This document shows positions 1 through 10,472 of a stretch of 64,000 nt of DNA, one piece after another. Made by a program: the position numbers and the translations under genes. This DNA is from Vibrio chagasii (GTDB lineage Bacteria; Pseudomonadota; Gammaproteobacteria; Enterobacterales; Vibrionaceae). Below the pieces are notes generated by a model that did no database searches, was not told the origin of the DNA, and saw only the letters and a program-made list of their open reading frames with translations. Position 1 is the stretch's first letter. Each line of letters starts with the position of its first letter. The stretch lies in NCBI RefSeq assembly GCF_002954585.1, contig NZ_MSCI01000001.1, positions 248,001-312,000 on the forward strand, in the 5' to 3' direction.

Positions 1-144
1 AGTGAAGATCTCGAACAGACTGAACGTGACGTGCTTGATGCGGGCGGAGAGGTCAATCGTGAAATATTCAGTTTCCCTGGTGGTCGACGCTTTCATTTTC
101 GCGAGCCAAGTGGCAATGAAATGGCAGTGTGGAGTGACAAATAG
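1..144 (+). CDS. VOC (glyoxalase/bleomycin-resistance fold) protein, C-terminal fragment
   Basis: The window opens inside this gene; 47 codons remain before a TAG at 142-144. The visible end contains RFHFREPSGNEMAVWSD, the last beta-strand of VOC-superfamily proteins, with the F-x-E/D-P-x-G-N pattern that carries a metal-ligand Glu in many members. The substrate cannot be told from this fragment. A terminator hairpin follows. The frame is supported by family resemblance; the overlapping plus-strand ORF in another frame shows no family resemblance. Confidence 0.75.
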   Translation, partial: SEDLEQTERDVLDAGGEVNREIFSFPGGRRFHFREPSGNEMAVWSDK

Positions 145-176
145 CCTCTTCTCAGAACTTCTATATTCAGATAAAC

Positions 177-203
177 AAAAGCCTGCGATTAAGCAGGCTT
201 TTT
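177..203 (+). terminator. Rho-independent terminator of the VOC gene
   Basis: GCCTGC at 181-186 pairs with GCAGGC at 193-198, preceded by an A-run and followed by a T-run. It ends the plus-strand gene just before the convergent mgsA stop. Confidence 0.85.
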
Positions 204-236
204 AGTCTGTGACGTATTGGTCTGTCTTAACGAGAA

Positions 237-692
237 TTAGGTACGCTCAGCAAGATACGCTTCGTAATCTGGAATCTCGATAATCACTTCTTCTTCTAGC
301 ATTGAAGAGTTGAAAAGGAAGTTCGCAGTCGCGCGGTTGGTTGCAACTGGAATGTTCCAAACACTCGCGATACGCAGTAGTGCTTTTACATCAGGGTCGT
401 GCGGTACGGCATTAAGTGGATCCCAGAAGAAAATCAGCATATCGATTTTGCCTTCTGAAATCAGAGCGCCAAGTTGTTGGTCACCACCCATTGGGCCACT
501 GATCATGCTCTTGATTGCTAAACCTGTCTCTTTGCTTAGCAGAGAACCCGTTGTACCAGTCGCATAAAGGAAGTGGCTTTGTAGCTTCTCTTTATTCTCT
601 TTTACCCATCTTAGTAGCTCAGGTTTGAAGTGGTCATGAGCGACTAGAGCGATATGCTTATGCGTTGGCATAGTACGCGTTGTTTTTTGCAT
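237..692 (-). CDS. mgsA: Methylglyoxal synthase
   Basis: Cytosolic enzyme that converts dihydroxyacetone phosphate to methylglyoxal plus phosphate, the glycolytic bypass used when sugar phosphates accumulate. The 151-residue length matches the family (about 152). The phosphate-binding motif ATGTTGS is at residues 44-50, the catalytic Asp in GPMGGDQQ is at residue 71, and [11 protein letters not shown] starts at 91. A downstream in-frame Met at residue 8 is an alternative start. It lies convergent to the VOC gene and downstream of torT on the same strand, probably as its own transcript. Confidence 0.97.
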   Translation of the reverse strand: MQKTTRTMPTHKHIALVAHDHFKPELLRWVKENKEKLQSHFLYATGTTGSLLSKETGLAIKSMISGPMGGDQQLGALISEGKIDMLIFFWDPLNAVPHDPDVKALLRIASVWNIPVATNRATANFLFNSSMLEEEVIIEIPDYEAYLAERT

Positions 693-753
693 GAATTGTC
701 CCTAAATTATCGTTCGTATTTTTATTGTTATGAGTGCTTAACTCAATATAACA

Positions 754-1782
754 CTATGGATTCACACTGAATACCGGCCGAAACTCAGAAGGTGACAATG
801 AATCGGCAATAATTTGATCTTTGAGTGTTGCTGGGGTCAGAGCTTCAATTTTTGGTGCGCTGTGCATCTCGTAAGGCTGCCCTCGCAAGTAACTCACCGC
901 TTGTTTCACCGACAAGCGACCCTGTTCTACCATTTTGTCGGTTGGTGCAAAAAGCACCTTGTTTCGCAGTAAGCCACGGTAAGTACCATGACTCAAATAG
1001 CTGGAAATCAGACCAATTTCATCGGTCTTACCCGCCGCTCTTAGCTCACTGATTGCAGCTTCGATGGCAACGGCACTACCAACGATGTACTGAACCTTTG
1101 CTTGTTCTATCACTTGTTGTACAAGGTTGCGTTGCAGCTCTTTGTCGTTGTCAGCCCAATAGCTCACATCGATTTTTACATCGCTATCTTTAATCGCGTC
1201 ATAGAATCCTAATGCAACAGGTTTGGTGCCACCGCTTGCTTGAGGGCCAAGCAATAATGCAATCGGGGTTTCGCCAGAGCCTGTTGGATGAAGCTTCGCT
1301 AAATACTCACCTACTTGGAAGCCCATCTGATACCAATCAACACCGACTGTACCTTTCAGTACTTTTTGCTGCTCTTTGCTTAACGTCAATTCATTCACTG
1401 TTGCAAACACAGGTGTCGAACCAACCCAGTCAGTAAGGTTATCGTGATAGGCGTCTGGTGACACTGTACCTAAAATAATGGCATCAGCACCCCATTTAGT
1501 GCACAGGACGAGTTGTGAGGCTTGTTTGCCAACATTAGGGTAGCCGCCAGCTTCTAGCACTCGTAGTTCAACCTGCAATTGTTCGGCTTCGGAAATCATG
1601 CCGTAATTCACAGATAACCAATAGGAATCCTTGAGGTGTGGGTAGATGGCGCAAATCTTCTCTTTTTGTGACGTCGCAGTTGCCGGTTTGATAGGGCTTA
1701 ATAGCTCATCAGCACTAGCGGAAGAGGCGGCTAACGCAAGTAAAGATAAAAGAAGTTTTGACGCGAAGAATTTAGTGCGCAT
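754..1782 (-). CDS. torT: TorT, periplasmic TMAO-binding partner of TorS
   Basis: Periplasmic binding protein of the LacI/ribose-binding fold that presents trimethylamine N-oxide status to the sensor kinase TorS. Residues 1-24 form a signal peptide ending SASA, and the mature chain is about 318 residues. The sequence CAIYPHLKDSYW after the signal and the GVDWYQMGFQVGEYL region agree with TorT. It is divergent from torS with only 92 bp between them, which supports the pairing. The response regulator gene torR and the torCA reductase genes are not in this window. Confidence 0.92.
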   Translation of the reverse strand: MRTKFFASKLLLSLLALAASSASADELLSPIKPATATSQKEKICAIYPHLKDSYWLSVNYGMISEAEQLQVELRVLEAGGYPNVGKQASQLVLCTKWGADAIILGTVSPDAYHDNLTDWVGSTPVFATVNELTLSKEQQKVLKGTVGVDWYQMGFQVGEYLAKLHPTGSGETPIALLLGPQASGGTKPVALGFYDAIKDSDVKIDVSYWADNDKELQRNLVQQVIEQAKVQYIVGSAVAIEAAISELRAAGKTDEIGLISSYLSHGTYRGLLRNKVLFAPTDKMVEQGRLSVKQAVSYLRGQPYEMHSAPKIEALTPATLKDQIIADSLSPSEFRPVFSVNP

Positions 1783-1874
1783 GAATTGCCGTTTTATTGG
1801 TTTTAGATAAGAAACACTGCAAAATATAGCGTATTCTGCAGGGGTAAAGAAGAACGTTTTAAGGTTTAGGTTTT

Positions 1875-4800
1875 ATGTTGTTAGCTTCAGCAAGTATTGG
1901 ACGCAAGCTGCTGGCCTCATTTTTAGTGATGGCGATGCTCGTTCTTTTGTCTGCATTGATCGGGGTATCTGGATTTAGCTTTGTTGCTAAAACAGAGAGA
2001 AACGTTGTTGATTCAGCGCTACCAGCGATGATTGAAGCTCGTCAGGTTTCTGAGTTGAGTAATCGCATCATTTCGTCTGTACAAACCCTCTCTAATGCGA
2101 AAAATGAAGCTGAGCGAAAAGAGGCTGGCACGCTGCTATTTGACCGACTAGAAGCCTTGTTACAACACATCAAAGATTTGGGTGTCGATAGCTTTGATTC
2201 AGAACTGCTGCATAAACTTGAAAAGAATGTGCAGAGCGTTATCAATACGTTGGCGGAGCTGGGCGTTTCCGTAGAACGTAAACTCTGGCTAACCAAAGAG
2301 CTGTCGTCTCGTGTTGAAGAGATGCGCCTATTGGCTGAAGAGCTAGAACAGCTGACTCGAACTCAAGTGCTGAACACCGCAACCATAGCCGTTGCTAACG
2401 TTACCCATATCTATGACCTGCTAGAGACTAAAGAAACCGACAAAGCCTACCAAGCCTTAGATGCGCTGGTGGAAGTCGACCTTGATCTCTCAGAGCGCCT
2501 ACACGAATTGCACTTGCTGGCGTTCAAAATGCTCAACCAGATTGAGGAAACTCAAACGGTAACCAATGTTGAGCGTATCCATCAAATCCAAACTGAATTT
2601 GAGTCCAACCTTAGGATCATGGTTCGCCGCGTCAAAGCGGTAGAAGATCCAACACGTTCAGAGCAGATGTCCCAGCTTCTGGAAGAGCTACAAAAACGCC
2701 AAGTGGTGTTTGATATCTCTCTGGAGCAGTATGAGAACACCAAAAAATCTGAGCTGTTGATGCAAAATACCTTGAAGTTATTCTCACAGCTGAACACGAC
2801 GGTAAACCAACTGATCGATGACTCTAACCTGAGTACGAAAAAAGCGGTAGATGAACTGACTTCTACGTTAAGCCTGGCGCAATGGTCGCTCTCTGTGATC
2901 TCTATTATTGGCTTGGTGATAGTAGCGTTTATTGTATGGCGCGTGGTGTATGTGTCGGTCGTGAAACGCCTTGCTGAATATTCGGCAGCCCTGATGTCGA
3001 TTGCTCAAGGGCGCCTTAATATTGATATCTCAGTAAAAGGTAATGATGAGCTTGCACACATGGGCGAAGCAATTATCACAGCAAGAAACACGGCGCAGGC
3101 GCTACAAGTAGTGGCTGTGGGTGAGGCTAAAGCGAAACGAGAGTTAGAAGAACATAAAGAGCACCTTGAAGAACTGATCACTGAGCGAACCTACCAACTC
3201 CAAAAGACTAACGAGAAGTTGAATGTAGAGGTAACCAACCACGCCAAAGCGCGAAGCGCCGCCGAGCAAGCGAGCCGTGCTAAGTCAGCTTTCTTGGCAA
3301 CCATGAGTCACGAAATCAGAACGCCGATGAATGGGGTATTGGGTACAGCTCGTTTGTTAAAAGATACTGGATTGAACCCTCTACAATCTGGCTATGCTGA
3401 CATCATCAATCGCAGTGGTAAGAACTTATTAGCTATTCTCAACGATGTATTGGACTACTCTAAAATTGAAGCCGGACATCTTGAGATAAGGATTGCGTCT
3501 TTCGACTTGCATCAAATGGTTCAAGACACCTATCAATTGATGGAAGGGCGTGCAGCCGAGAAGAAGCTTGGCTTTAGCTACCATATCGAAAGTGATGTAC
3601 AGCGCTATTGGCGCGGTGATGTCACCCGTATTAGCCAAATATTGAATAATCTGGTTGGTAACGCGATTAAGTTCACTGAAAAGGGCGATATCGACATCTT
3701 CATCAGCTTAGATCTTGAAGATGAAAACCGCGTGATGTTTGAAGTATCTGATACTGGCGTTGGGATACATGAAAGTGAACAAAAATGCTTATTTGATGCG
3801 TTTAGCCAAACCAACAGTGGTCGAAACAAAACGGGTGGCACTGGGTTAGGTCTGGCGATCAGCAAGCGCATCATGTTGGCAATGGACGGTGATATTGGCG
3901 TTCATTCAGAAGAAGGGGAAGGCAGTCAGTTCTGGTTCTCTTTACCGCTTCAAGCAGGCGAAAAAATCGAAACCAAAGCCGCAGTGGTTGAAACCTGTAT
4001 TCGAGCGAAAGTGCTGTTGATTGAAGACAACCCAGTGAACTGCATCGTTGCTGAAGGCTTCTTAAACAACCTAGGGCATGAGGTCGTGATTGTCACAACC
4101 GGACAAGAAGCTCGTGAGATATACAGTGAACAAGTCTTCGATATTGCGCTGGTTGATATCAACCTTCCGGACTGCGATGGTGTTGACCTCATTCAGCAAC
4201 TTAAAGAGATTGAGGTTCAATCATCTGCTTTAGGCCTATTGCCAGAGAGCGCAGCAAATTATGCACCTCCTATGGTGGCGGTATCGGCTCATGTGTTTAA
4301 TGAAGAAGTAGAAAGTTATTTGGCGAATGGGTTTGATGGCTTCTTACCAAAACCTTTGGAGAAAGAGGCGCTTGCAAGGCTGATTGTGACTCAACTAGAT
4401 GGCAAGACCTTGCTATTGCCACAGCCAGATCCTAACGACTCGAGCTGCAAGAGAAACGAGCATGGGTTTTGTGAAAAGCGTATTGAGAGCGACCTTATAG
4501 TCGAAAGCGAAGTTGAACAGTCAAACCAAGAGGAAAGCCCTGTGACCATTTCTGATAGCAAATTGATAATTGATAGCAAAGTAATCGAAGGCGACTTGTC
4601 TATTCTTGGTTTGGATAAGATGAAGCAGATTGTCGGGCTCTTTGAACAAAGCAGCCTTGAGACGTTAAAAGAAATGGCTGACGCCAATGATGCGGAAAAT
4701 GCCCGTGAGGTGAAATCGCTCGCTCATAAGCTCAAAGGGTCAGCGGGCAGTTTAGGACTATTAGCCCTGTTTGATGTGTGTAAGAGCATTGAGATAAGCA

Positions 4801-4889
4801 GTGAGCCTTTAACGCAATACAGAGAGAGCTCTGAAGAGTTAACGGGGCTCGTTAAAGACTCTCTAGCGGCGCTGCAAAAACATGTCTGA
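1875..4889 (+). CDS. torS: TorS, tripartite hybrid sensor histidine kinase
   Basis: Inner-membrane phosphorelay kinase that responds to TMAO through TorT. Domain order over 1004 residues: TM1 about 13-36, a long periplasmic helical sensor, TM2 about 340-362, HAMP, coiled coil, HisKA with [10 protein letters not shown] (His479), an HATPase_c domain with the GTGLGLAIS box, a receiver domain with Asp761 ([12 protein letters not shown]), and a C-terminal HPt with [12 protein letters not shown] (His951). All three phospho-acceptors are present, so a His-Asp-His relay to an external TorR-type regulator is predicted. An acidic, low-conservation linker of about 80 residues separates receiver and HPt. 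A terminator follows, and cti converges on it. Confidence 0.93.
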   Translation: MLLASASIGRKLLASFLVMAMLVLLSALIGVSGFSFVAKTERNVVDSALPAMIEARQVSELSNRIISSVQTLSNAKNEAERKEAGTLLFDRLEALLQHIKDLGVDSFDSELLHKLEKNVQSVINTLAELGVSVERKLWLTKELSSRVEEMRLLAEELEQLTRTQVLNTATIAVANVTHIYDLLETKETDKAYQALDALVEVDLDLSERLHELHLLAFKMLNQIEETQTVTNVERIHQIQTEFESNLRIMVRRVKAVEDPTRSEQMSQLLEELQKRQVVFDISLEQYENTKKSELLMQNTLKLFSQLNTTVNQLIDDSNLSTKKAVDELTSTLSLAQWSLSVISIIGLVIVAFIVWRVVYVSVVKRLAEYSAALMSIAQGRLNIDISVKGNDELAHMGEAIITARNTAQALQVVAVGEAKAKRELEEHKEHLEELITERTYQLQKTNEKLNVEVTNHAKARSAAEQASRAKSAFLATMSHEIRTPMNGVLGTARLLKDTGLNPLQSGYADIINRSGKNLLAILNDVLDYSKIEAGHLEIRIASFDLHQMVQDTYQLMEGRAAEKKLGFSYHIESDVQRYWRGDVTRISQILNNLVGNAIKFTEKGDIDIFISLDLEDENRVMFEVSDTGVGIHESEQKCLFDAFSQTNSGRNKTGGTGLGLAISKRIMLAMDGDIGVHSEEGEGSQFWFSLPLQAGEKIETKAAVVETCIRAKVLLIEDNPVNCIVAEGFLNNLGHEVVIVTTGQEAREIYSEQVFDIALVDINLPDCDGVDLIQQLKEIEVQSSALGLLPESAANYAPPMVAVSAHVFNEEVESYLANGFDGFLPKPLEKEALARLIVTQLDGKTLLLPQPDPNDSSCKRNEHGFCEKRIESDLIVESEVEQSNQEESPVTISDSKLIIDSKVIEGDLSILGLDKMKQIVGLFEQSSLETLKEMADANDAENAREVKSLAHKLKGSAGSLGLLALFDVCKSIEISSEPLTQYRESSEELTGLVKDSLAALQKHV

Positions 4890-4963
4890 TATTAAATGTT
4901 CTCTGCCACATAATGAGCTTCTTAGGCTAGGCTGAGCTCTGTCTAAATGAGCATCCAGAAACA

Positions 4964-4997
4964 AAAAAATCCTCTGCTAAGACAGAGGATTTTTGTT
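4964..4997. terminator. Bidirectional terminator between torS and cti
   Basis: AAAAATCCTCTG and CAGAGGATTTTT form a long stem around a CTAAGA loop, with an A-run on one side and a T-run on the other, so it can serve both convergent genes. Confidence 0.9.
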
Positions 4998-5016
4998 TTC
5001 AAAGCGATGCTTCAGA

Positions 5017-7371
5017 CTAACGGTTTTCGAAGCGGTTGTAGTCCAATAGGCCAAACTCTATCGGTTGGTCTTGTTGATACCAACGATGCACTCGGTCACT
5101 GAATGGCCAGAACTCACTAGAGCTGCGTCGGATAGCAAACTTATCGAGTAGCGCTACGTAATCTTCTTCAGTCTGTAAGTTTTGTAGAGACTTCACGAGA
5201 GTTGGAATTTCCTTCTCTGTCAGTGATAGATAAGCGGCTGGATAACTGCCTACAATGCCTCGGACGAGCGTTAAGTCGTCATTAGCGTAATCTCGGTTAC
5301 CTTCTTCGTTAAACAAGCTAGAAATGTTGCTGTGAGCGTTATTGTGAATCATGGTGAACAGTTGTTCTTCACCGTTTTCACCCTCAATCATGATCATCAC
5401 GAGTTGAGGCACATGGCGTAGGCCTTCACCTTTCACCAAGCTCACCTGTTTAAGCAGTGCTTCATTTTTACGGCTAAAGCCAGTATCAACGATCTCATAA
5501 CGGTCATTGAGTATCGGACTCAACTTATCTTTCAGCTTATCGAGCAGCTCGCGTTTTGGATCGGCCGTTTTGTACACCACGCTAGTTGGCTGATCAAAAG
5601 GTGCGATATTACGTTGCAAGAAATCGCTCAACTGGACGCTTTGATTTTGGTACCAGCTTGAGTGCTCAAGGTGTCGTACATCTTTTGGTAACAGTGTTAA
5701 GAAGTTACTTTCACCTTCAAGACGTAAGAAGTCCATAAACATACGAGTGATAAGTTGGTGGCCAAAGTTTCCGTAAACATCGAAGCCAGCAACAAGTAGG
5801 TAGTGAATTCTTTCTAAAAGTGCATAGTCCAGAATCCACGCGGTTTTTGGTTGAGGACCAACTAAGCCCTGTACCACCGATGCACTGTCAAAGTGACGGA
5901 AAACAGTAAGGGCAGCGTTCGGGTTAGTACCATTGCCATCCCAGATAATGTCTGTCGTTAAGTTCTCACCGTTCTTAAACCACTTGTTAGCAAAGTCTGA
6001 TTTCCCTTCCAGGTAGCGTGCTTGCTGTTTTGAATATCTAACCCAGTTCGTTGCAGGAACCGTGTTACTTTCAAGTTCACTTGGAAGCTTAAGATTGTCA
6101 CGTTGGCTTGCATAAAAGGCGTTGATCTCTGGAAGATCGGCTTTGTCTGGATCGATAAAGAATACCCAAAATCGGTCGTTAATCACGTTTAATGCCAACT
6201 GACCACGACACACAGGGCCTTTGATGTAAGCCATGATGGTGTTCTGAGCGTTATCGAGCATAAACTTAAAGCGAGAGTTTACTGGCAAAGCTTCAAACGA
6301 GGTCATTGGGTTCGCGGCAATATCAATATCGTAGCTTGGCAGCTTATCTACGGTGTAATCGGCATCAAAGAACCAAGTGTTCCAGTTTTGCAGGCGTTCT
6401 TCATTGAGGGCGAAAGGCATGTGTGTCTTATCGACAATTGTGCCTTGCTCAGGGATAAGGCGGTAGTACACGCGTGGTACTTTTGGAGCGTCATAAGGGC
6501 GACGAGTGGTGATACGCTTAACCGGTTCGCCAGGAGGTGTTGCTGAGCGAACAATAGAGAAAAAGCGTGTTGGTTGTCCTAACTCAGAAAAGTAAACGTG
6601 CGACAAGAACAGGTGCTCATAGATATAACGTGCTGAAAGTTGGCTCTTTCTTGAGCTCTTGTTGAGGAACTTTTCGTAAGTATTAACTAGCTCTTGCTCA
6701 GCTTCACTTAGCGGAATATGTTCGTTCATCAAAGCGCCATTTTCTAGCCAGCTCATTAGAGTCGCGTATTCTGTCTTGTCTAAGTTAGGCATCCCATAAG
6801 GCATACCCCACGTAGGATAATCTCTCTCATATTGAGCGTACTCTTCGATAGTTGGACACTGCTGGTCACGATCGATTGAAAAGTCGAAGCCTTCTAGCTG
6901 TGCTTGATCTGGAAGTGGGTGATTCTCTTTCTGTATCAACATACGAGAAACTAGCCCGGCATCTAAGTTAGCGGTCGAATTCTGCATACGTTCGTTGAGT
7001 ACAGGGTGGAAGTCTGCATCGCGCCACTCTTGTGTGGTTAACGCATCTTCAAACAAGCGCGTGGGAGCCGATGCTGTTAAACGCGTACCTTGATAAACCA
7101 GTGCTTTACTGGCACCTCGGTCGATACCCTCCACAGAAGACATTTTCAGTTGGCAGGGTGCATCATAGCAGGCGTGACAAACCACACATCGGTTATCAAT
7201 GATCGGTTTAACTTCGTTGAGAAAGTGTTGCGATTGAGCTGAAAGGATAGGAGTTTGGCGATCACGAACTTGTTGTTCGCCAAACAGCTCATCAAAGTTT
7301 AGACCCGCATACACGGCACAACCTGAGAACACGCTGACAAGAGACAAAATGAAGAGTTTTTTCAAATTCAT
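5017..7371 (-). CDS. cti: Fatty acid cis/trans isomerase (c-type cytochrome)
   Basis: Periplasmic haem enzyme that converts cis-unsaturated membrane fatty acids to trans isomers, stiffening the membrane under solvent or heat stress. The 784-residue length fits the family. The N-terminus has a lipobox-like SVFSGC (Cys18), suggesting a lipoprotein anchor. The haem-binding CVVCH is at residues 62-66, followed by extra cysteines (CYDAPC). No strong Shine-Dalgarno precedes the ATG, but the signal sequence fixes the start. It appears monocistronic. Family membership is clear; the role in this organism is inferred. Confidence 0.93.
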   Translation of the reverse strand: MNLKKLFILSLVSVFSGCAVYAGLNFDELFGEQQVRDRQTPILSAQSQHFLNEVKPIIDNRCVVCHACYDAPCQLKMSSVEGIDRGASKALVYQGTRLTASAPTRLFEDALTTQEWRDADFHPVLNERMQNSTANLDAGLVSRMLIQKENHPLPDQAQLEGFDFSIDRDQQCPTIEEYAQYERDYPTWGMPYGMPNLDKTEYATLMSWLENGALMNEHIPLSEAEQELVNTYEKFLNKSSRKSQLSARYIYEHLFLSHVYFSELGQPTRFFSIVRSATPPGEPVKRITTRRPYDAPKVPRVYYRLIPEQGTIVDKTHMPFALNEERLQNWNTWFFDADYTVDKLPSYDIDIAANPMTSFEALPVNSRFKFMLDNAQNTIMAYIKGPVCRGQLALNVINDRFWVFFIDPDKADLPEINAFYASQRDNLKLPSELESNTVPATNWVRYSKQQARYLEGKSDFANKWFKNGENLTTDIIWDGNGTNPNAALTVFRHFDSASVVQGLVGPQPKTAWILDYALLERIHYLLVAGFDVYGNFGHQLITRMFMDFLRLEGESNFLTLLPKDVRHLEHSSWYQNQSVQLSDFLQRNIAPFDQPTSVVYKTADPKRELLDKLKDKLSPILNDRYEIVDTGFSRKNEALLKQVSLVKGEGLRHVPQLVMIMIEGENGEEQLFTMIHNNAHSNISSLFNEEGNRDYANDDLTLVRGIVGSYPAAYLSLTEKEIPTLVKSLQNLQTEEDYVALLDKFAIRRSSSEFWPFSDRVHRWYQQDQPIEFGLLDYNRFENR

Positions 7372-7515
7372 ACGTACTTAGATATTTGGCATTTGTTCTA
7401 ATTATATCGAAAATGATTGAAAATGCTCATGTTCTGACAATTTTGTAGACAAGAACTCTATAGGGTTGAGTGATTCGCTAGGCTTGGCTGCGGGCATAAA
7501 GCTCAGTATTTAGGT

Positions 7516-9180
7516 CTACTGGTTAACGTAACAAACAGAGAAGGGGACTGAGAGGCGCTCGAATTCCTTTATCCAACGCCATTGGTTATCTTGTAATTTG
7601 TCTCCAGGGCCTTTGACTTCTATCCAGTGAAATTGGTGATCTTTAAAAGCGATCAAGTCAGGCATTCCGGTTCTAAACAGTTTTAGGTCACTCAATATGA
7701 CTTTGAAGAGATCGATCAGCAATGCTCGTGGCACTGAGTGGATGCTGCGTTCGATGAGTGCTTTAGGGAAGTGATTCCAATGCACAAACGGATTAGCAAT
7801 GCCAAGCTTTTCATCATAGATATCGAGCAAGTGATCAATGCCTTGGTTCGAGATGGTTTGGATTACAGCATTGATTTGCAATTCACGCTTTTGTTGAAAG
7901 TCTGAATGATAGAGATCCAATGGTCGATATTGGTAGCGGTTGATAAACGCACCCTCTACATCTGAGAAAATTACATCCCAAAACGCCAAGCCGAATAATC
8001 CACACAGAAAGCTGTTCTCTGAAAAGTAGACTTCCCAACCTTGAGCTTCAAAATGTTGCTTAACGGCAAGCTCAACTCTGGTTTGGCTTAGGTCTAATTC
8101 TAATCTCATTTGTTCGCAAATTGGTTTTGAAGTGCGTGGAACCTTTTGTCCCTGCTTGCGTAGCAACCTCTGTTCAAGCTTAACGGCGACTTCCAGTTCT
8201 GATACGTCAGATGGATTTGCTTGCATATCCGTGACGGTGTCACTCATTAGGTCTAGCTCATCTTGCTTGTCGTAGATGCGAGCAAGCCGCTCTCTGCTCG
8301 GTGGAAGTGATGATTGTTTAAACCAATGAACTGCTTTTTCGTTCTGATTGAGCCGTTCTAGATCACGAGCAATGTCATTGATCAGGCGTGAGCGCTTTCT
8401 CGCGATGGTGCGATGTTCTGATTCGCACGGCAAGGATTGCAAAAGGTGCTCAAGAACGTCGCAGTCCTTACGGTCGCCTTCATAATATTGGCGTTGAACG
8501 TCGCGCATTGAGAGCAGTTGGCTGAGCTGCTCTCTGGAGTTGAAGAAGCGACGCTGCTTACTCAATGGGTAGTTTTCAAAGGTGTTGAGGCCAAGGTCGC
8601 TTAATACGAACTGACTGAGATCTTGGTATGTATTGGCGAAGAAGAGTAGCAGTAATACATCGATAACTTCAGCTTCATTAACATGGATACAGTCAAATGT
8701 TAACGCTTCATAATTATCAAAAGGTTGTTGAGTCAGCAGTCCTAATAGCATGTCTTTTTTAGCCGACTTACTGCTTCTGAGGGTAAGGAATACGTTGACT
8801 AGCTCAGGCTTGGTGAGCAAGTGTAAGCCCAACTCATGCTCTGTGATGACAAGGTTGTGCGAAGCTTTAGGATTACTCAGCGCAATAAAGCCTGATGTAC
8901 TTAGTTCTTGCAGCGCATCGGAGAGATTGGGTATTTCAACGTAGTCGAGTTTATCACTGCGAAACCAGCACCCCTTACGAGACAGCAAACGAACCATTAA
9001 ACACTGGCTAGGTGTAGAAAGGCGCTTGTAACTTTGTAGCCAACGAGTTTCATCGGCGCTCAGCAAGTCAGGGTAGTGCATTTGAGCGTGTTCAATCAGT
9101 CGATTGAAGTTGTCGAGATAGTAAGTTGGGTGCAGTTGAGGAGTGGATTCTAATGTCACTTGATACGTCGCTTCATACAA
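7516..9180 (-). CDS. VRR-NUC domain nuclease (bacterial FAN1-like)
   Basis: Predicted structure-specific endonuclease of the FAN1 type. The C-terminal domain, roughly residues 440-554, carries the PD-(D/E)XK signature as GMPDLIAF followed by WIEVKGPGDKLQDNQ. The upstream 430 residues are helical and match the SAP/TPR-like arrangement of FAN1 homologues; RKGCWFRSDKLDY near residue 70 resembles the FAN1 N-terminal wing. The start is uncertain: the longest reading begins with TTG at 9180, directly after the T-run of the neighbouring gene's terminator, and a GTG at 9159 is an alternative. A role in interstrand-crosslink or branched-DNA repair is inferred from the family. Confidence 0.85.
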   Translation of the reverse strand: MYEATYQVTLESTPQLHPTYYLDNFNRLIEHAQMHYPDLLSADETRWLQSYKRLSTPSQCLMVRLLSRKGCWFRSDKLDYVEIPNLSDALQELSTSGFIALSNPKASHNLVITEHELGLHLLTKPELVNVFLTLRSSKSAKKDMLLGLLTQQPFDNYEALTFDCIHVNEAEVIDVLLLLFFANTYQDLSQFVLSDLGLNTFENYPLSKQRRFFNSREQLSQLLSMRDVQRQYYEGDRKDCDVLEHLLQSLPCESEHRTIARKRSRLINDIARDLERLNQNEKAVHWFKQSSLPPSRERLARIYDKQDELDLMSDTVTDMQANPSDVSELEVAVKLEQRLLRKQGQKVPRTSKPICEQMRLELDLSQTRVELAVKQHFEAQGWEVYFSENSFLCGLFGLAFWDVIFSDVEGAFINRYQYRPLDLYHSDFQQKRELQINAVIQTISNQGIDHLLDIYDEKLGIANPFVHWNHFPKALIERSIHSVPRALLIDLFKVILSDLKLFRTGMPDLIAFKDHQFHWIEVKGPGDKLQDNQWRWIKEFERLSVPFSVCYVNQ

Positions 9181-9212
9181 AAAGAGCCTAACCCTAAGGT
9201 TAAGCTCTTTCT
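9181..9212 (-). terminator. Terminator downstream of the OFA-family transporter
   Basis: On the minus strand AAAGAGCTTAACC pairs with GGTTAGGCTCTTT and is followed by T residues. It lies between the transporter stop and the start of the VRR-NUC gene, so that gene needs its own promoter or read-through. Confidence 0.8.
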
Positions 9213-9236
9213 TTTCAAATTCAATCTTTTATCAGA

Positions 9237-10472
9237 TTAAGCTTGCGATGCTTTTAGCTCAGCCGCTTTCGCTTCAGACATTGGCTTAGTGATGATTGCT
9301 AGAACAATACATACTGCCATCATTGCTGCAGAAATAGTGTAAGCAAGGCCGTAGCTGCCGCCGTTAGTCATCGAGTAACCAACAACCGCTGTACCGATTG
9401 CACCACCGATACCCCATGCCGTGTAAAGCACGCCGTAGTTAGTACCGTAGTTTTTAAGACCGTAGAATTCAGCTGTAAGCGTTGGGAATACTGCTAGTAG
9501 AGTACCGTAACCAACCGCTGCAACCGCTGTACCAATGATTAGCGTGAACTCAGTGTTAAACGTAGCGAATAGCGCCATGTTTGCACCTTGCAGAATGAAC
9601 GCAAGTAGAAGAGTACGAACGCCACCGATTTTGTCAGCAAGCATACCAGCAGCAACACGACCGCCTGAGTTAAATACAGCAAGGATAGAAGCAAGGTAAA
9701 CCGCGTTCGGTAGGTTTGCTTGTGCGCTTGCGATACTTGTGATGTTACCGATGATCATTAGACCAACAGAAGCTGCGAAGGCGTACATGATCCATAGAGA
9801 GTAGAACTGAGGAGTCTTCAGCATTACTTTCCAAGATAGGTCTTCGCTCTTCTTAACCGCTTTTGGAGCTTGGCCAGCTTTTACTTTTGGTTCAGCTGGA
9901 GAGTAACCCGCTGGTGGGTTGTTGATTGTTGCTGCTAGAGGTACAGCGATTGCGAGTACACCAACACCAAGAATCTTAAAGCTTGTTTGGATGCCCATGC
10001 TCTCGATAAGAGCAGCAGTAACTGGAGCAAGGTAAATTGCCGCTAGACCGAAGCCTGCTGCGATAAGACCGTTAACCATACCTTTCTTAGAAGGGTGGAA
10101 CCACTTCATTGCAGAAGGAGAAAGACATGCGTAACCGAAGCCGATACCCGCACCAGCCATAACACCAAATGTGATGTTTAGCATTAGTGGAGAAGTCGCA
10201 AAGCCTGATGCGATCATGCCAAGGCCAGTAAGAGCTGTACCAAGAATTAGGATCTTACGTGGACCCATGCGGTCTTGTAGGATACCAGCAACAAGAAGAC
10301 AGATAGAGAATGTGATTGTTGCAGTCGCGTATGGTGCTGATGCTTCAGCTGCAGACCAGCCTTCACCTTGTAGGGCTTTGTTAAATACACTCCAAGCATA
10401 CAGGATGCCAAGACAAAGGTTGATACAGAAGCCTGCTAGCAGGATACGTGTAGCTTTATCAATCTTGCTCAT
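9237..10472 (-). CDS. OFA-family MFS transporter (oxalate/formate antiporter-like)
   Basis: Twelve-helix major facilitator superfamily protein of the oxalate:formate antiporter (OFA) family, expected to exchange or import small monocarboxylates or dicarboxylates. The annotated start, ATG at 10472, gives 411 residues and has the purine-rich GAGA stretch upstream. An in-frame extension to 10511 adds 13 basic residues and has no Shine-Dalgarno, so it is not used. Conserved features include GWSAAEASAPYATATI in TM1-2, DRMGPRK in loop 2-3, and a central hydrophilic loop around residue 200. The substrate cannot be assigned. A terminator follows. Confidence 0.88.
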   Translation of the reverse strand: MSKIDKATRILLAGFCINLCLGILYAWSVFNKALQGEGWSAAEASAPYATATITFSICLLVAGILQDRMGPRKILILGTALTGLGMIASGFATSPLMLNITFGVMAGAGIGFGYACLSPSAMKWFHPSKKGMVNGLIAAGFGLAAIYLAPVTAALIESMGIQTSFKILGVGVLAIAVPLAATINNPPAGYSPAEPKVKAGQAPKAVKKSEDLSWKVMLKTPQFYSLWIMYAFAASVGLMIIGNITSIASAQANLPNAVYLASILAVFNSGGRVAAGMLADKIGGVRTLLLAFILQGANMALFATFNTEFTLIIGTAVAAVGYGTLLAVFPTLTAEFYGLKNYGTNYGVLYTAWGIGGAIGTAVVGYSMTNGGSYGLAYTISAAMMAVCIVLAIITKPMSEAKAAELKASQA

